Of a DNA stretch of 64,000 nt, positions 9,233-17,898 are shown piece after piece. Both the position numbers and the translations under genes were made by a program. Origin of the DNA: Pseudomonas fluorescens (GTDB lineage Bacteria; Pseudomonadota; Gammaproteobacteria; Pseudomonadales; Pseudomonadaceae); NCBI RefSeq assembly GCF_902497855.1, contig NZ_CABVHU010000010.1:186001-250000 (forward strand), given 5' to 3'. The notes beneath the pieces are model-generated. The model made no database searches. It saw only the letters and a program-made list of their open reading frames with translations, and had not been told where the DNA came from. Numbering within the stretch: position 1 is the stretch's first letter; each line of letters begins with the position of its first letter.

Positions 9233-9898
9233 TCACTGGGCAGCGAACTGCATTTCCGGAACGTGGTCCGGCACGATCAGTTTACCAGCGGTTTTGGCGA
9301 CGATTTCTTCAACGCTGACACCCGGCGCACGTTCCTTGAGGATGAACGCGCCGTTTTCGATTTCCAGGTAGGCCAGGTCGGTCAGCACGCGCTTGATGCA
9401 ACCGGCGCCGGTCAGCGGCAGGCTGCAGTGGTCCAACAGCTTGGACTCACCATCCTTGGACGCGTGGGTCATGATGACGATGATGTTGTCTGCGCCGGCC
9501 ACCAGGTCCATCGCGCCGCCCATGCCTTTGATCAGCTTGCCGGGGATCATCCACGAGGCGATGTTGCCTTGCACGTCTACTTCAAAGGCACCCAGCACGG
9601 TCAGGTCGACATGACCACCGCGAATCATCGCGAACGACTCGGCGGAGGAAAAGATCGAAGCGCCGATGCGCGCGGTCACGGTTTGCTTGCCGGCGTTGAT
9701 CATGTCGGCATCGATGGTTTCTTCAGTAGGGAAGGGACCCATGCCGAGCAGGCCGTTTTCCGACTGCAGCATGACTTCCATGCCTTCGGGGATGTAGTTG
9801 GCGACCAGGGTCGGGATGCCGATGCCCAGGTTCACGTAAAAGCCGTCCTGCATTTCGCGGGCGACGCGTTGAGCCATTTGTTCGCGGGAAAGTGCCAT
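9233..9898 (-). CDS. dhcB: 3-oxoacid CoA-transferase subunit B
   Basis: A 221-residue beta subunit of a family I CoA-transferase. The catalytic Glu lies in the motif QSENGLLGMGP near residue 47. The N-terminal FYVNLGIGIPTLVANY is typical. With subunit A it moves CoA from succinyl- or acetyl-CoA to a 3-oxoacid. The order LysR, A, B, thiolase matches the dhcR-dhcA-dhcB-atoB locus used for 3-dehydrocarnitine in P. aeruginosa, from which the symbol is taken. An acetoacetate role (atoA/scoB) is the alternative. Confidence 0.85.
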   Translation of the reverse strand: MALSREQMAQRVAREMQDGFYVNLGIGIPTLVANYIPEGMEVMLQSENGLLGMGPFPTEETIDADMINAGKQTVTARIGASIFSSAESFAMIRGGHVDLTVLGAFEVDVQGNIASWMIPGKLIKGMGGAMDLVAGADNIIVIMTHASKDGESKLLDHCSLPLTGAGCIKRVLTDLAYLEIENGAFILKERAPGVSVEEIVAKTAGKLIVPDHVPEMQFAAQ

Positions 9899-9934
9899 TG
9901 TTGTTATTCCTTCATTCGGTCCGGGGGCAGGGGT

Positions 9935-10633
9935 TCACTTACGCACGGTGCGCTGTTCGATGCGCTTTTCGAACGTGCCGCAAATGACCCGGTCGACGTA
10001 GATGCCAGGGGTGTGGATCTGCGCCGGGTCCAGCTCGCCGGGCTCGACGATTTCTTCGACTTCGACCACGGTGATCTTGCCGGCGGTAGCGGCCAGCGGA
10101 TTGAAGTTCTGGGCGGTGTGGCGATAGATCACGTTACCGAAATGGTCGGCTTTCCAGCCTTTGACGATGGCGAAGTCACCGGTGATGGATTCTTCCATCA
10201 GGTACTGGCGGCCATGGAATTCGCGCACTTCCTTGCCTTCGGCAACCGGGGTGCCGACGCCGGTGGCAGTGAAGAAAGCGGGGATGCCGGCACCGCCTGC
10301 ACGCATTTTTTCGGCGAGGGTGCCTTGGGGGGTCAGGACGACTTCGATTTCGCCTTTGAGCAGTTGGTCTTCGAACAGTTTGTTCTCGCCGACATAGGAC
10401 GCCACCACCTTGCGAATCTGCCGGTCTTCCAGCAGCACGCCGAGGCCGAAACCGTCGACGCCGCAGTTGTTGGAAACCACGGTGAGGTCGCGAGTGCCTT
10501 TGCGCTTGATCTCGTTGATCAGGTTTTCCGGGATCCCGCACAGGCCGAAGCCGCCGGCGATCACGGTCATGCCGTCTTCAAGGCCTGCCAAAGCTTCTTC
10601 GTAGGAACTCACGCGTTTGTCGAAACCTGCCAT
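9935..10633 (-). CDS. dhcA: 3-oxoacid CoA-transferase subunit A
   Basis: A 232-residue alpha subunit of the same CoA-transferase. GMTVIAGGFGLCGIPENLI near the N-terminus is the CoA-binding glycine-rich signature, followed by TVVSNNCGVDGFGLG and GGAGIPAFFTATGVGT. An AGAGG ribosome site lies seven bases before the ATG at 10633; a GTG two codons earlier overlaps this site and is unlikely. It is first in the operon and is transcribed away from the LysR gene. The substrate (3-dehydrocarnitine or acetoacetate) is inferred from gene order. Confidence 0.85.
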   Translation of the reverse strand: MAGFDKRVSSYEEALAGLEDGMTVIAGGFGLCGIPENLINEIKRKGTRDLTVVSNNCGVDGFGLGVLLEDRQIRKVVASYVGENKLFEDQLLKGEIEVVLTPQGTLAEKMRAGGAGIPAFFTATGVGTPVAEGKEVREFHGRQYLMEESITGDFAIVKGWKADHFGNVIYRHTAQNFNPLAATAGKITVVEVEEIVEPGELDPAQIHTPGIYVDRVICGTFEKRIEQRTVRK

Positions 10634-10753
10634 ATGCACCTCTTTTATTCTTTATGGGCGGCTGGCTAGCCGAATGGGATGGAGTGTCGCGCTGCTGGAT
10701 TTATTTGTTAAGTTGATTTTTAGGGTAGATTAATAGATAAAACTCACTAATCT

Positions 10754-10840
10754 GAAGGGGCTGGCTTGCCAGCGAAGACGTCGTCTTGAGCGCTGCAAGA
10801 CTTCAGGCCGCCTTCGCTGGCAAGCCAGCTCCTACAGGGG
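10754..10840. repeat. REPIN between dhcA and its LysR gene
   Basis: A paired inverted REP sits in the divergent promoter region, between an AT-rich segment at about 10695-10750 on the dhcA side and the LysR start. Confidence 0.85.
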
Positions 10841-10865
10841 ATGCGTATTACGTTGGAGACCGTTC

Positions 10866-11768
10866 ATGACAGTCAAGCAGATCCGCGCCTTCCTCGCCGT
10901 GGCCCAGAGCCTGAGTTTTGCCGTGGCCTGCGAGCGTTTGCACCTGTCGCAATCGGCGTTGAGCCTGACCATCAAGGCGCTGGAGGAGGGCCTGGGCGGG
11001 CGTTTGTTCACCCGCAACACGCGCAATGTGGCGTTGACCCCGGAAGGCGAGTCGCTGGTGCCGCTGGCGCGGCGACTGATTGCCGACTGGGACAATGCCG
11101 AGGATGAACTGCGCCAGCGTTTCACCCTGCAGCGCGGTCGCGTGACCCTCGCGGCCATGCCTTCGTTTGCCGGTAATCTGCTGCCACCGATCCTCAAGAC
11201 GTTCCGCGCAAGGTATCCCAAGGTCAATGTCACCGTGAATGACGTGATCAACGAGCAAGTGCTGGAAATGGTGCGTGACCGGCAGGTGGAACTGGGGGTG
11301 GCGTTTGAGCCGACGCAGAGTTCTTCATTGGAATTCACGCCGTTGTACATGGACCGTTTTGTGGCGGTGGTGCCCCATGATTCCGCGTTGGCGGAACTAG
11401 GCGACATCGACTGGCAGACCTTGCTCAAGGAGCCGTTCATTACCTTGCAGCGACCGTCGACGGTGCGGGTGATGCTGGAAGAACACTTGCAGGCTCGGGG
11501 CATGAAATTGCCGGTGGAGTTTGAAAGCCATCAGTTGGCGACGGTCGGAAGGATGGTCGCCAGCGGGCTGGGTGTCAGCGCGGTGCCAGCGCTGTGCGCC
11601 GGGCAGATGCGCGAACTGGGCGCGCGGTGTATTACCTTGCGCGATCCGGTGGTAGAGCGGGCGATCGGGGTGTTGACCAAACCGGGAGGGGAACTGTCGG
11701 CGGCGGCGCAGGCGTTGTTCGATATCCTGAAAGAAGAAAACCTGGGCGAGCAGGTTTCCGTGAGCTGA
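10866..11768 (+). CDS. dhcR: LysR-family transcriptional regulator of the CoA-transferase operon
   Basis: A 300-residue LysR-type regulator with an N-terminal winged helix-turn-helix (FLAVAQSLSFAVACERLHLS, residues about 8-27) and a C-terminal periplasmic-binding-like sensor domain. It is divergent from dhcA, the classic arrangement for a LysR regulator and its target. By synteny it resembles DhcR of the P. aeruginosa carnitine pathway. The effector is not visible; a 3-oxoacid or carnitine intermediate is plausible. Confidence 0.85.
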   Translation: MTVKQIRAFLAVAQSLSFAVACERLHLSQSALSLTIKALEEGLGGRLFTRNTRNVALTPEGESLVPLARRLIADWDNAEDELRQRFTLQRGRVTLAAMPSFAGNLLPPILKTFRARYPKVNVTVNDVINEQVLEMVRDRQVELGVAFEPTQSSSLEFTPLYMDRFVAVVPHDSALAELGDIDWQTLLKEPFITLQRPSTVRVMLEEHLQARGMKLPVEFESHQLATVGRMVASGLGVSAVPALCAGQMRELGARCITLRDPVVERAIGVLTKPGGELSAAAQALFDILKEENLGEQVSVS

Positions 11769-11777
11769 TCACAACCC

Positions 11778-11871
11778 CCTGTAGGAGCTGGCTTGCCAGC
11801 GAAGGCGGAGTGTCAGGCAACATCAATATAGCTGACCCACCGCATTCGCTGGCAAGCCAGCTCCTACAGGG
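11778..11871. repeat. REPIN
   Basis: A paired inverted REP in the gap between the convergent LysR and sirtuin genes. Confidence 0.9.
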
Positions 11872-11883
11872 TTTTGGGGGCAA

Positions 11884-12717
11884 TCAGGATGAGAGGTGTT
11901 GAGCCAGTAAGGGCAGCAATTGCTCACACGACCCCTCAATCTTCAAATCCAGGATGTCATCCGCCCGAGTCTTCCCCAAATTAATCGCAATCAACGGCTT
12001 CCCCTGATCCGCCACCGCCCGGCACAACCGAAACGCCGAATACGCCATCAACGAAGACCCCACCACCAACAACCCCGCAGCCTTTTCGACCGCCGCCATC
12101 GCTTTGGCCGCCGTCACCTGCGCCACATTCTCGCCAAAAAACACCACATCCGGCTTCATCCGCTCACCCGCGCAATGCGGGCAATGCGGCACCTGAAACC
12201 GCGCCTCAAACGCCGCATCCAGCAGCGTGTCGCCATCCGGGGCTTGCACTGCATCCACCCCTGCCAGATACGGATTCTGCGCTTCCATCAACTGCTGGAT
12301 CGAATCCCGTTCGCTGCGTTTTCCGCAGTCCAGGCACCGCACCCGGTGCAGGCTGCCGTGGAGTTCGATGACGTCATGGCTGCCGGCCTGGTCGTGCAGG
12401 GTGTCGACGTTTTGAGTGATCAGCCCGCTGATCTGCTGCGAGCTTTGCAAACTGGCCAAGGCCTCGTGGGCCACGTTCGGCTGGGCCTGGCGCACCCGCG
12501 GCCAACCGAGCATCGCCCGCGCCCAATAGCGGCGCCGGGATTCGGGGGCCGAGAGGAATTCCTGGTACATCATCGGTTGCCGGCCACGCCTCACGCCCTG
12601 GTTGTCGCGGTAATCCGGAATGCCCGACGGGGTGCTGATGCCCGCGCCGGTCAGGACCACAAATGGCTGGTCGGCCATCCAGCGGCAGAGCTTGTCCAAT
12701 TCGTAATCGGTGAACAT
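11884..12717 (-). CDS. NAD-dependent protein deacylase (sirtuin)
   Basis: A 277-residue Sir2-family protein that removes acyl groups from lysine using NAD+. GAGIS lies at residues 24-28, DYRD at 35-38, TQNVD at 101-105 and the catalytic His at 120 in ELHG. Two CxxC pairs (128-131 and 179-182) form the zinc site. The spacing with an insertion between the Cys pairs and the FFGENV motif resembles class II (SIRT4-like) bacterial sirtuins. It is a single gene. Confidence 0.92.
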   Translation of the reverse strand: MFTDYELDKLCRWMADQPFVVLTGAGISTPSGIPDYRDNQGVRRGRQPMMYQEFLSAPESRRRYWARAMLGWPRVRQAQPNVAHEALASLQSSQQISGLITQNVDTLHDQAGSHDVIELHGSLHRVRCLDCGKRSERDSIQQLMEAQNPYLAGVDAVQAPDGDTLLDAAFEARFQVPHCPHCAGERMKPDVVFFGENVAQVTAAKAMAAVEKAAGLLVVGSSLMAYSAFRLCRAVADQGKPLIAINLGKTRADDILDLKIEGSCEQLLPLLAQHLSS

Positions 12718-12776
12718 AAGCGCACTCCAGAGACAAAAATATAAAATCTGTTGGACAGCCGAGGGCTCACTGAAGG

Positions 12777-14474
12777 TTATGGAAAGATTAAAGTATCGAT
12801 ATCCTCACCTAAAGCGAGCATTTGAGATTTCCAGTCTTTCGGGAAACGCTGGATATCAGTTAATAACTGAGAGCTGAACGGTGAAAGGGCAATGCAGCGT
12901 GCATCGGCGTCCGGTGGAAGCAGATCGCATTGCTTGTCGATAGACCATTTAAGTTCGAACCCTCCATCATCGATTGCATTGAATAATCGGGTGGCCGGGC
13001 AGGGCAATGCTGATAGTTCCAGTAACGACTGGTGGAGCTGCTCTAGGTTGCTATTACACTGATTGTATGCGTAGATAAATGTCGAAAAATTGGATACGGC
13101 GACGTCATTGAAGTCGGTTCCTTTATAGGGGTCGAAAATATCCCACCATGTTAGAACGATTTTCAGTATTTTTTTGATCTCGGACGCTTTTGTCGAGGGG
13201 AAGATGTCCTTTATTTTCCAGTTACCACTTTCTATAGACTGCTGTGTTGAAAGAAGTTGATTGGCAGCCTTTTGGTAGTTTACGCGTTGCATGGTGAAGT
13301 TTTTGTGTTGGTGATTGGTTCGGAAACGATCAAATACCGTCTTTACTTCACACAATAAAAGAGTGTTCGTAGTATTATTGAAAATTGCAATGTCAATATC
13401 GCCGATATTCTTTTTTACCCGGCAGGTCGTAATTTCGATGTCTTGGGATTTTTTTAGCTTGCCTGCGAGGTAATCTGATACTTTGGCGGCCTGTGAACCA
13501 ATGGTGTTGTTCCAGTGCTCGGGAGATCTCTTCATTAATATGGCGAGAAGTGTCAGGTTTGGATGAATGACGCTATACGCAAATGGCCACCACATATACC
13601 AATCGCCAATTTTTACAAACGGTACGGATAGACCCCATTCCAATGCTTCCTCCAAAGTTGGAACAAGTTTTTTCAGTAGGCTTTGAACCCTCACCTTTGA
13701 GCACTTGGTAAGTTTGTATTGTTTATTTAGCGTCAGTACGATATTTACAAGGTCGTCTTCCTTGAACCAGAATCGATTGACTCTTTGCTGTATGAAAGGT
13801 CCAAGTATCTGAAATATAATAAGTTCCTCTTCTGTGAGTTCAAGTTTTTGCAGGAAGTCCATCCATTCTTTCGCAGTTCCTGCGGTGATGGGTTTTAGAT
13901 CAGTTAGCTTCATTTGGAGTGCTATACCAACAAAGTCACTGTCCTTTCCTGGGTGCTTTAAGAATTTCCTGATGGTATTGGAGCTCGAAAGAAAATCGGC
14001 TTTAACAGACAATAAATGCAGAGCTGTTCGCTGACTGGCCGGTGATAGTTCGATTTTATAAGCTGAGTCTGCGTGCCGTGTTACGTGCCATATACCCTCT
14101 TCAGCAGAGGTTTTATCGTGAAGCATCATTAGGCGATCACTTTCATAAGTGAAAACATGTTTCGCTTGATCGTCCAGTTTTAAGGCTTCATCAAAAAACG
14201 GCTGAAAATCTGAAATTGGATGAGCATGGCTTTGGGAGATGGTAACAAGTAAAGCTCGAAAATTTACTCCGTGATCAGGTGATGAGTATTTTTGAATGTT
14301 GTCAACTATTCCGTTGCCCTTTTTGACGGCAGCCGAGAGAAGCATGGGGATCCAGTATCCTGGCGCAGGAAGTTGGGTATAAACCTTTTCCCTGTTATTG
14401 CTGTACATGGTTTCAATTTCTGTAATTTGCGAAGAATACTCTTTGTTAGCGTTCAATATGATGTTCCTTTTCAT
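12777..14474 (-). CDS. unknown protein with PD-(D/E)XK nuclease-like motif
   Basis: A 565-residue protein I do not recognise. The gene is visibly more AT-rich than its neighbours and uses A/T-ending codons, a sign of transfer. Residues 357-378 read as a core strand with Asp359 and Asp361 (IGDIDIAIF), a turn, and LLLCEVKT with Glu376 and Lys378. This is the D...ExK pattern of the PD-(D/E)XK nuclease fold, found in restriction and repair nucleases. The N-terminal 300 residues are helical with no recognised domain, and residues 286-310 hold an aromatic stretch (WYMWWPF). It stands alone between a sirtuin and a methyltransferase. An orphan nuclease or defence gene is a reasonable guess, not more. 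Confidence 0.6.
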   Translation of the reverse strand: MKRNIILNANKEYSSQITEIETMYSNNREKVYTQLPAPGYWIPMLLSAAVKKGNGIVDNIQKYSSPDHGVNFRALLVTISQSHAHPISDFQPFFDEALKLDDQAKHVFTYESDRLMMLHDKTSAEEGIWHVTRHADSAYKIELSPASQRTALHLLSVKADFLSSSNTIRKFLKHPGKDSDFVGIALQMKLTDLKPITAGTAKEWMDFLQKLELTEEELIIFQILGPFIQQRVNRFWFKEDDLVNIVLTLNKQYKLTKCSKVRVQSLLKKLVPTLEEALEWGLSVPFVKIGDWYMWWPFAYSVIHPNLTLLAILMKRSPEHWNNTIGSQAAKVSDYLAGKLKKSQDIEITTCRVKKNIGDIDIAIFNNTTNTLLLCEVKTVFDRFRTNHQHKNFTMQRVNYQKAANQLLSTQQSIESGNWKIKDIFPSTKASEIKKILKIVLTWWDIFDPYKGTDFNDVAVSNFSTFIYAYNQCNSNLEQLHQSLLELSALPCPATRLFNAIDDGGFELKWSIDKQCDLLPPDADARCIALSPFSSQLLTDIQRFPKDWKSQMLALGEDIDTLIFP

Positions 14475-14611
14475 TTTGTGAACAATGAGCGTTGTCAGCC
14501 TTTGGGTGGTGAAGCAGATTGAGTTTAAACTGCTCTGATACTAACGTATTGAACATGAAAGTCGGAATTACGGATAAAAAATATTATCTGAGTTTTAGCG
14601 ATTTTTGCAGA

Positions 14612-14631
14612 CGGGTGAGGGCCCTCACCCG
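14612..14631 (-). terminator. terminator-like perfect palindrome
   Basis: CGGGTGAGGG and its exact complement form a 10-bp stem 17 bp past the stop of the methyltransferase gene. There is no clear T tract, so termination is inferred from position. Confidence 0.45.
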
Positions 14632-14648
14632 CCTAAACAGCTTGGAAA

Positions 14649-15698
14649 TTACTTGCGCGCCTCCAGAATCAGGTTGAACGGCGTTTCCGTCGCCCGCCGG
14701 AACGTCTTGAAGCCCGCCTCGGTGAAGACCTTGCGCAACCGCGCCTCGCCCGCCTGGGCACCGAGGCCGAGCCCGACTTCCTGGGACAGCGAGTTCGGGG
14801 TGCAGATGAAGGTCGAGGCGGCGTAGAACAAGCGGCCAACCGGGGTGATGTTGTCGTCGAGCGAGTCGTTGGCGAACGGTTCCACCAGCAGTACCGTGCC
14901 GTCCGGTTTCAGCGACTCATAGGCATGCCGCGCCGCGCCCACCGGGTCGCCCATGTCATGCAGGCAGTCGAAGTAGCAGACCAGGTCATAGTCATCGCCG
15001 GGGTAGCTTTTTGCCGTGCCCTGGAAGAACCGCGCACGACCGGACACGCCGCCTTCTTCCGCGCGCTGGGTGGCCACGGTGACGGAGGGCGCGTGGTAGT
15101 CGAACCCGACGAACCGCGAATCCGGGAACGCCTGGGCCATGATCACGGTGGAAGCACCGTGGCCGCAGCCGATGTCCGCTACCTTGGCGCCCGCTTCCAG
15201 TTTGGCGACCACGCCTTCGAGTGCCGGCAGCCATTCGGCGATCAAATGCGCTTTATAGCCAGGCCGGAAGAACCGCTCCGTGCCGCTGAACATGCACGGA
15301 TGGTGATCGCCCCAGGCGAGGGCGCCGTTGCCGCGCATGGCGTTGACCAGTTTGTCCTTGTCATGGAAAAACGACGCGACCACCCCGATACCGCCCGCCA
15401 CATAGACCGGCGAGTCTTCGTTCGCCAGCGCGAGGGCTTGCTCTTCGGGCAGGCGGAACTGACCGTCGCTGTGTTCCATGTACCCGGAGGCAGCGTGGGC
15501 ACTGAGCCATTCACGTAGCAAGCGAGTGTTGCAGCCGGTCTTTTCGGCGAGTGCTTCAGGGGTGATTGGCTGGCTGTCGGCCATGGCCCGGTAAAGTCCG
15601 AGTTCTTCGCCGAGGATGACATTGGCCAGCATCGCCGCGCCGCCCATGTCGTTTACCAGTTTACCCATGAAATCATTAAGTCGGGCCTCGTCCATCAT
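14649..15698 (-). CDS. SAM-dependent methyltransferase with winged-helix N-terminus
   Basis: A 349-residue class I methyltransferase. Residues 1-85 form a winged-helix dimerisation-like domain (LGLYRAMADSQPITPEALAEKTG). The SAM-binding motif I is VADIGCGH at 173-180, with FVGFDYHAP as motif II and a late LLVEPFAND strand. The architecture matches the Rv2258c-like/O-methyltransferase group. The substrate is unknown. It is a single gene. Confidence 0.82.
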   Translation of the reverse strand: MMDEARLNDFMGKLVNDMGGAAMLANVILGEELGLYRAMADSQPITPEALAEKTGCNTRLLREWLSAHAASGYMEHSDGQFRLPEEQALALANEDSPVYVAGGIGVVASFFHDKDKLVNAMRGNGALAWGDHHPCMFSGTERFFRPGYKAHLIAEWLPALEGVVAKLEAGAKVADIGCGHGASTVIMAQAFPDSRFVGFDYHAPSVTVATQRAEEGGVSGRARFFQGTAKSYPGDDYDLVCYFDCLHDMGDPVGAARHAYESLKPDGTVLLVEPFANDSLDDNITPVGRLFYAASTFICTPNSLSQEVGLGLGAQAGEARLRKVFTEAGFKTFRRATETPFNLILEARK

Positions 15699-15887
15699 GT
15701 GTGCTCCTGTGGTGGATCACGGTCCAGAGGCGAGGTTTTTCGAGGCGTTCAGCCCTGGGCTGTGGTCGTGGGAATGATCAGGACGATGAGTACGTCCTGC
15801 GTGCACTAAGTTTAGTCCGGGGGCCGTGCAGCGTTGGCTTCAGCGACGAAAGTGCCTGCGAGCCAAATCTCCGTGATCCACGCCGGT

Positions 15888-15985
15888 CCCTGTGGGAGCG
15901 AGCCTGCTCGCGAAAGCGGTGGGTCAGGCAACATTCTGGTCGACTGGACTACCGCTTTCGCGAGCAGGCTCGCTCCCACAAGGGG
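15888..15985. repeat. REPIN of the GAGCAGGCTCGC type
   Basis: Paired copies of TGTGGGAGCGAGCCTGCTCGCGAAAGCGG, a second REP family in this genome. The rest of the 15699-16167 gap is the bufB promoter region with the tandem TGTATC box. Confidence 0.9.
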
Positions 15986-16041
15986 TCGGGGTGTCGCTTG
16001 ACGAAACGAAAACCCGCGGCGCCTTCCTTCGTGGTACCGAA

Positions 16042-16057
16042 TGTATCCCACTGTATC
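16042..16057. promoter_or_regulatory. tandem TGTATC box upstream of bufBC
   Basis: TGTATC-CCAC-TGTATC, with a 10-bp period, lies about 115 bp before bufB. Inverse copies (GATACA) follow at 16071 and 16114. The same box occurs twice between the response-regulator gene and the small secreted gene at 20255. A 10-bp direct repeat is what an OmpR-family response regulator dimer binds. Confidence 0.6.
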
Positions 16058-16167
16058 CAACCCTCTCCTCGATACAGTACCTCCCATTCCGGGGTGCGGC
16101 AGAACACAGTCCCGATACACCCCCGCGATCAACTGTGGTTCCGTTCGGCAACCTTGAGATCGACACC

Positions 16168-17007
16168 ATGCACACCCCCCTCACATCAGCGAAGGCCAGC
16201 GTCGGGCTTGGCCTGCGTCGCGGATTAATGAAAGACCTGCAAGCGGCGCCGATGGGCGACTTCGACTTTCTGGAAGTCGCGCCAGAGAACTGGATCGGCA
16301 TCGGTGGCGCCCATGGCCATGCGTTGCGGGCCCTGGCCGAGCGCTATCCGTTGTCCTGTCACGGCTTGTCCCTGTCACTGGGCGGGCCAGCGCCACTGGA
16401 CGTCGGTTTTCTGCAAGAGGTTCGGGTTTTTCTCGATCACTACAAGGTGCCGCTGTACAGCGAACACCTGAGCTACTGCAGCGATGACGGCCACCTTTAC
16501 GACCTGCTGCCGTTGCCGTTTACCGAAGAAGCGGTGCATCACGTGGCCGCGCGGATTCGTCAGGCCCAGGACATCCTCGGCCGGCGCCTGGCTGTAGAAA
16601 ACGTCTCTTATTACGCCGCGCCCCAGCAGGACATGGACGAGGTGACGTTTACCAACGCGGTGCTACGCGAAGCCGATTGCGACCTGTTGCTGGACGTCAA
16701 CAATGTGTACGTCAATTCGATCAATCACGATTTCGATCCCCAGGCCTTTCTCGCCGGTATCGACTCGGACCGCGTGGTGGCGATGCACGTGGCCGGGCAC
16801 TTCGATGAGTCCGACTCCTTGAAAATCGATACCCACGGCGCGTCGGTCAAACCGGTGGTCTGGTCGTTGCTGGCCCAGGCTTACAGCCGGTTCGGCGCGC
16901 AGCCAACCTTGCTGGAACGGGATTTCAATTTCCCTGCGTTCTCGGAGCTGGTGGCCGAATTGCAGACTATCCGCCGCCTGCAGGCCGTGGAGGTGAACCG
17001 TGGATAA
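16168..17007 (+). CDS. bufB: MNIO-family (DUF692/UPF0276) peptide-modifying protein
   Basis: A 279-residue UPF0276 protein of the multinuclear non-haem iron oxidase (MNIO) group. BufB-type enzymes modify Cys residues in small secreted RiPP precursors, for example the copper-binding bufferins. Conserved segments include GLGLRRGL, FLEVAPENW, CHGLSLSLGG, YSEHLSY, AVENVSYY, LLLDVNNVYVN and HVAGHF, which supply the His/Asp/Glu metal ligands. The ATG at 16168 begins the conserved region; the frame stays open upstream into a REPIN, which is not coding. It overlaps bufC by 8 bp. No precursor gene lies directly upstream. Confidence 0.88.
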   Translation: MHTPLTSAKASVGLGLRRGLMKDLQAAPMGDFDFLEVAPENWIGIGGAHGHALRALAERYPLSCHGLSLSLGGPAPLDVGFLQEVRVFLDHYKVPLYSEHLSYCSDDGHLYDLLPLPFTEEAVHHVAARIRQAQDILGRRLAVENVSYYAAPQQDMDEVTFTNAVLREADCDLLLDVNNVYVNSINHDFDPQAFLAGIDSDRVVAMHVAGHFDESDSLKIDTHGASVKPVVWSLLAQAYSRFGAQPTLLERDFNFPAFSELVAELQTIRRLQAVEVNRG

Positions 17008-17758
17008 GCACTCGCTGCATCAGCAGCAAACGACGATGGGGCTTTACCTGCGCGATCCCGAGCATTGCCCGCCACCGGCCGGGATGGACGTGGCGAGGGC
17101 CGGGGTATACCGCGAGCTGGTTTTCTCGAACCTGTCATCGTTGCTCAGCGGGACCTTTCCGGTGCTGATCAAGGTGCTTGGCGATGAGCATTGGGGGTCC
17201 CTGGTGCGGACCTTCCTGCGGGACCACCGGGCGCGCACGCCGAAATTCGGCGAAATCGCCGAGGAATTTGTCGAGTTCCTCGGTTCTGAAGCGCACGCCT
17301 TGACTGCAGGGCCGTGGCCGCCGTTCATGGTCGAACTGGCGCATTACGAATGGATCGAGATGGCACTGCAACAGTCCGAAGCCGAGCCCTTGCCGGCCAG
17401 CGATGCCGGGTTGCTGCTGGATCGCCCGTTGCAGGTTTCGCCGCTGGCCTGGCCCTTGGCCTATGCCTGGCCAGTCCAGTTGGTCGGACCCGATCATCGA
17501 CCTGAAGCGCCACCGGTTCAGCCGACGCTGCTGTTGGTGCGCCGGAGCGAGGACTGGAGCGTGAAGTTTTCCGAACTGAGCCCGTTGGCATGGCGGTTGT
17601 TGCAGCGGATCGGCGAGTTTCCGGAGCTCAGTGGCCGCGCGCAGCTGGAAGGGCTGGCGGTGGAGGCGGGAGTCGCCGGGTCGCCTGCGTTCATCGACAG
17701 TGGGCTGGCATTGTTGCGGCAAATGCATGGGGAAGGGGTGGTGGGCGTCATCGCCTAG
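17000..17758 (+). CDS. bufC: DUF2063 partner protein of the MNIO enzyme
   Basis: A 252-residue protein with an N-terminal DUF2063 domain (GVYRELVFSNLSSLLSGTFPVL, residues about 36-57) and a C-terminal domain. In bufferin-type systems the partner BufC binds the precursor and presents it to BufB. The GTG start lies inside the bufB 3' end, so the pair is translationally coupled. The function is from family knowledge; nothing here shows the substrate. Confidence 0.85.
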   Translation: MDKHSLHQQQTTMGLYLRDPEHCPPPAGMDVARAGVYRELVFSNLSSLLSGTFPVLIKVLGDEHWGSLVRTFLRDHRARTPKFGEIAEEFVEFLGSEAHALTAGPWPPFMVELAHYEWIEMALQQSEAEPLPASDAGLLLDRPLQVSPLAWPLAYAWPVQLVGPDHRPEAPPVQPTLLLVRRSEDWSVKFSELSPLAWRLLQRIGEFPELSGRAQLEGLAVEAGVAGSPAFIDSGLALLRQMHGEGVVGVIA

Positions 17759-17787
17759 GGCGCAATCGCCCAATCACCACCAATCAA

Positions 17788-17889
17788 TTGTAGGAGCTAG
17801 CTTGCTAGCGATGGCCGTCAACGATAACGCTGTAAGCCTGACACCCCGTGGTGTGCTTGAGTTTATCGCGAGCAAGCTCGCTCCTACAT
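17788..17889. repeat. REPIN between convergent bufC and the sensor kinase gene
   Basis: TTGTAGGAGCTAGCTTGCTAGCGATGG and a distant inverted partner (ATCGCGAGCAAGCTCGCTCCTACA), a diverged REP pair. Confidence 0.8.
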
Positions 17890-17898
17890 TAGGACTTT

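Noticed and set aside
9263..10669. A 468-codon open frame antisense to the CoA-transferase genes
   Set aside because: Both transferase subunits on the other strand have clear motifs, starts and ribosome sites; the antisense frame has none.
15892..16167. An N-terminal extension of BufB of about 92 residues
   Set aside because: The extension is encoded by REPIN and promoter DNA containing the tandem box; family similarity begins at the ATG at 16168.
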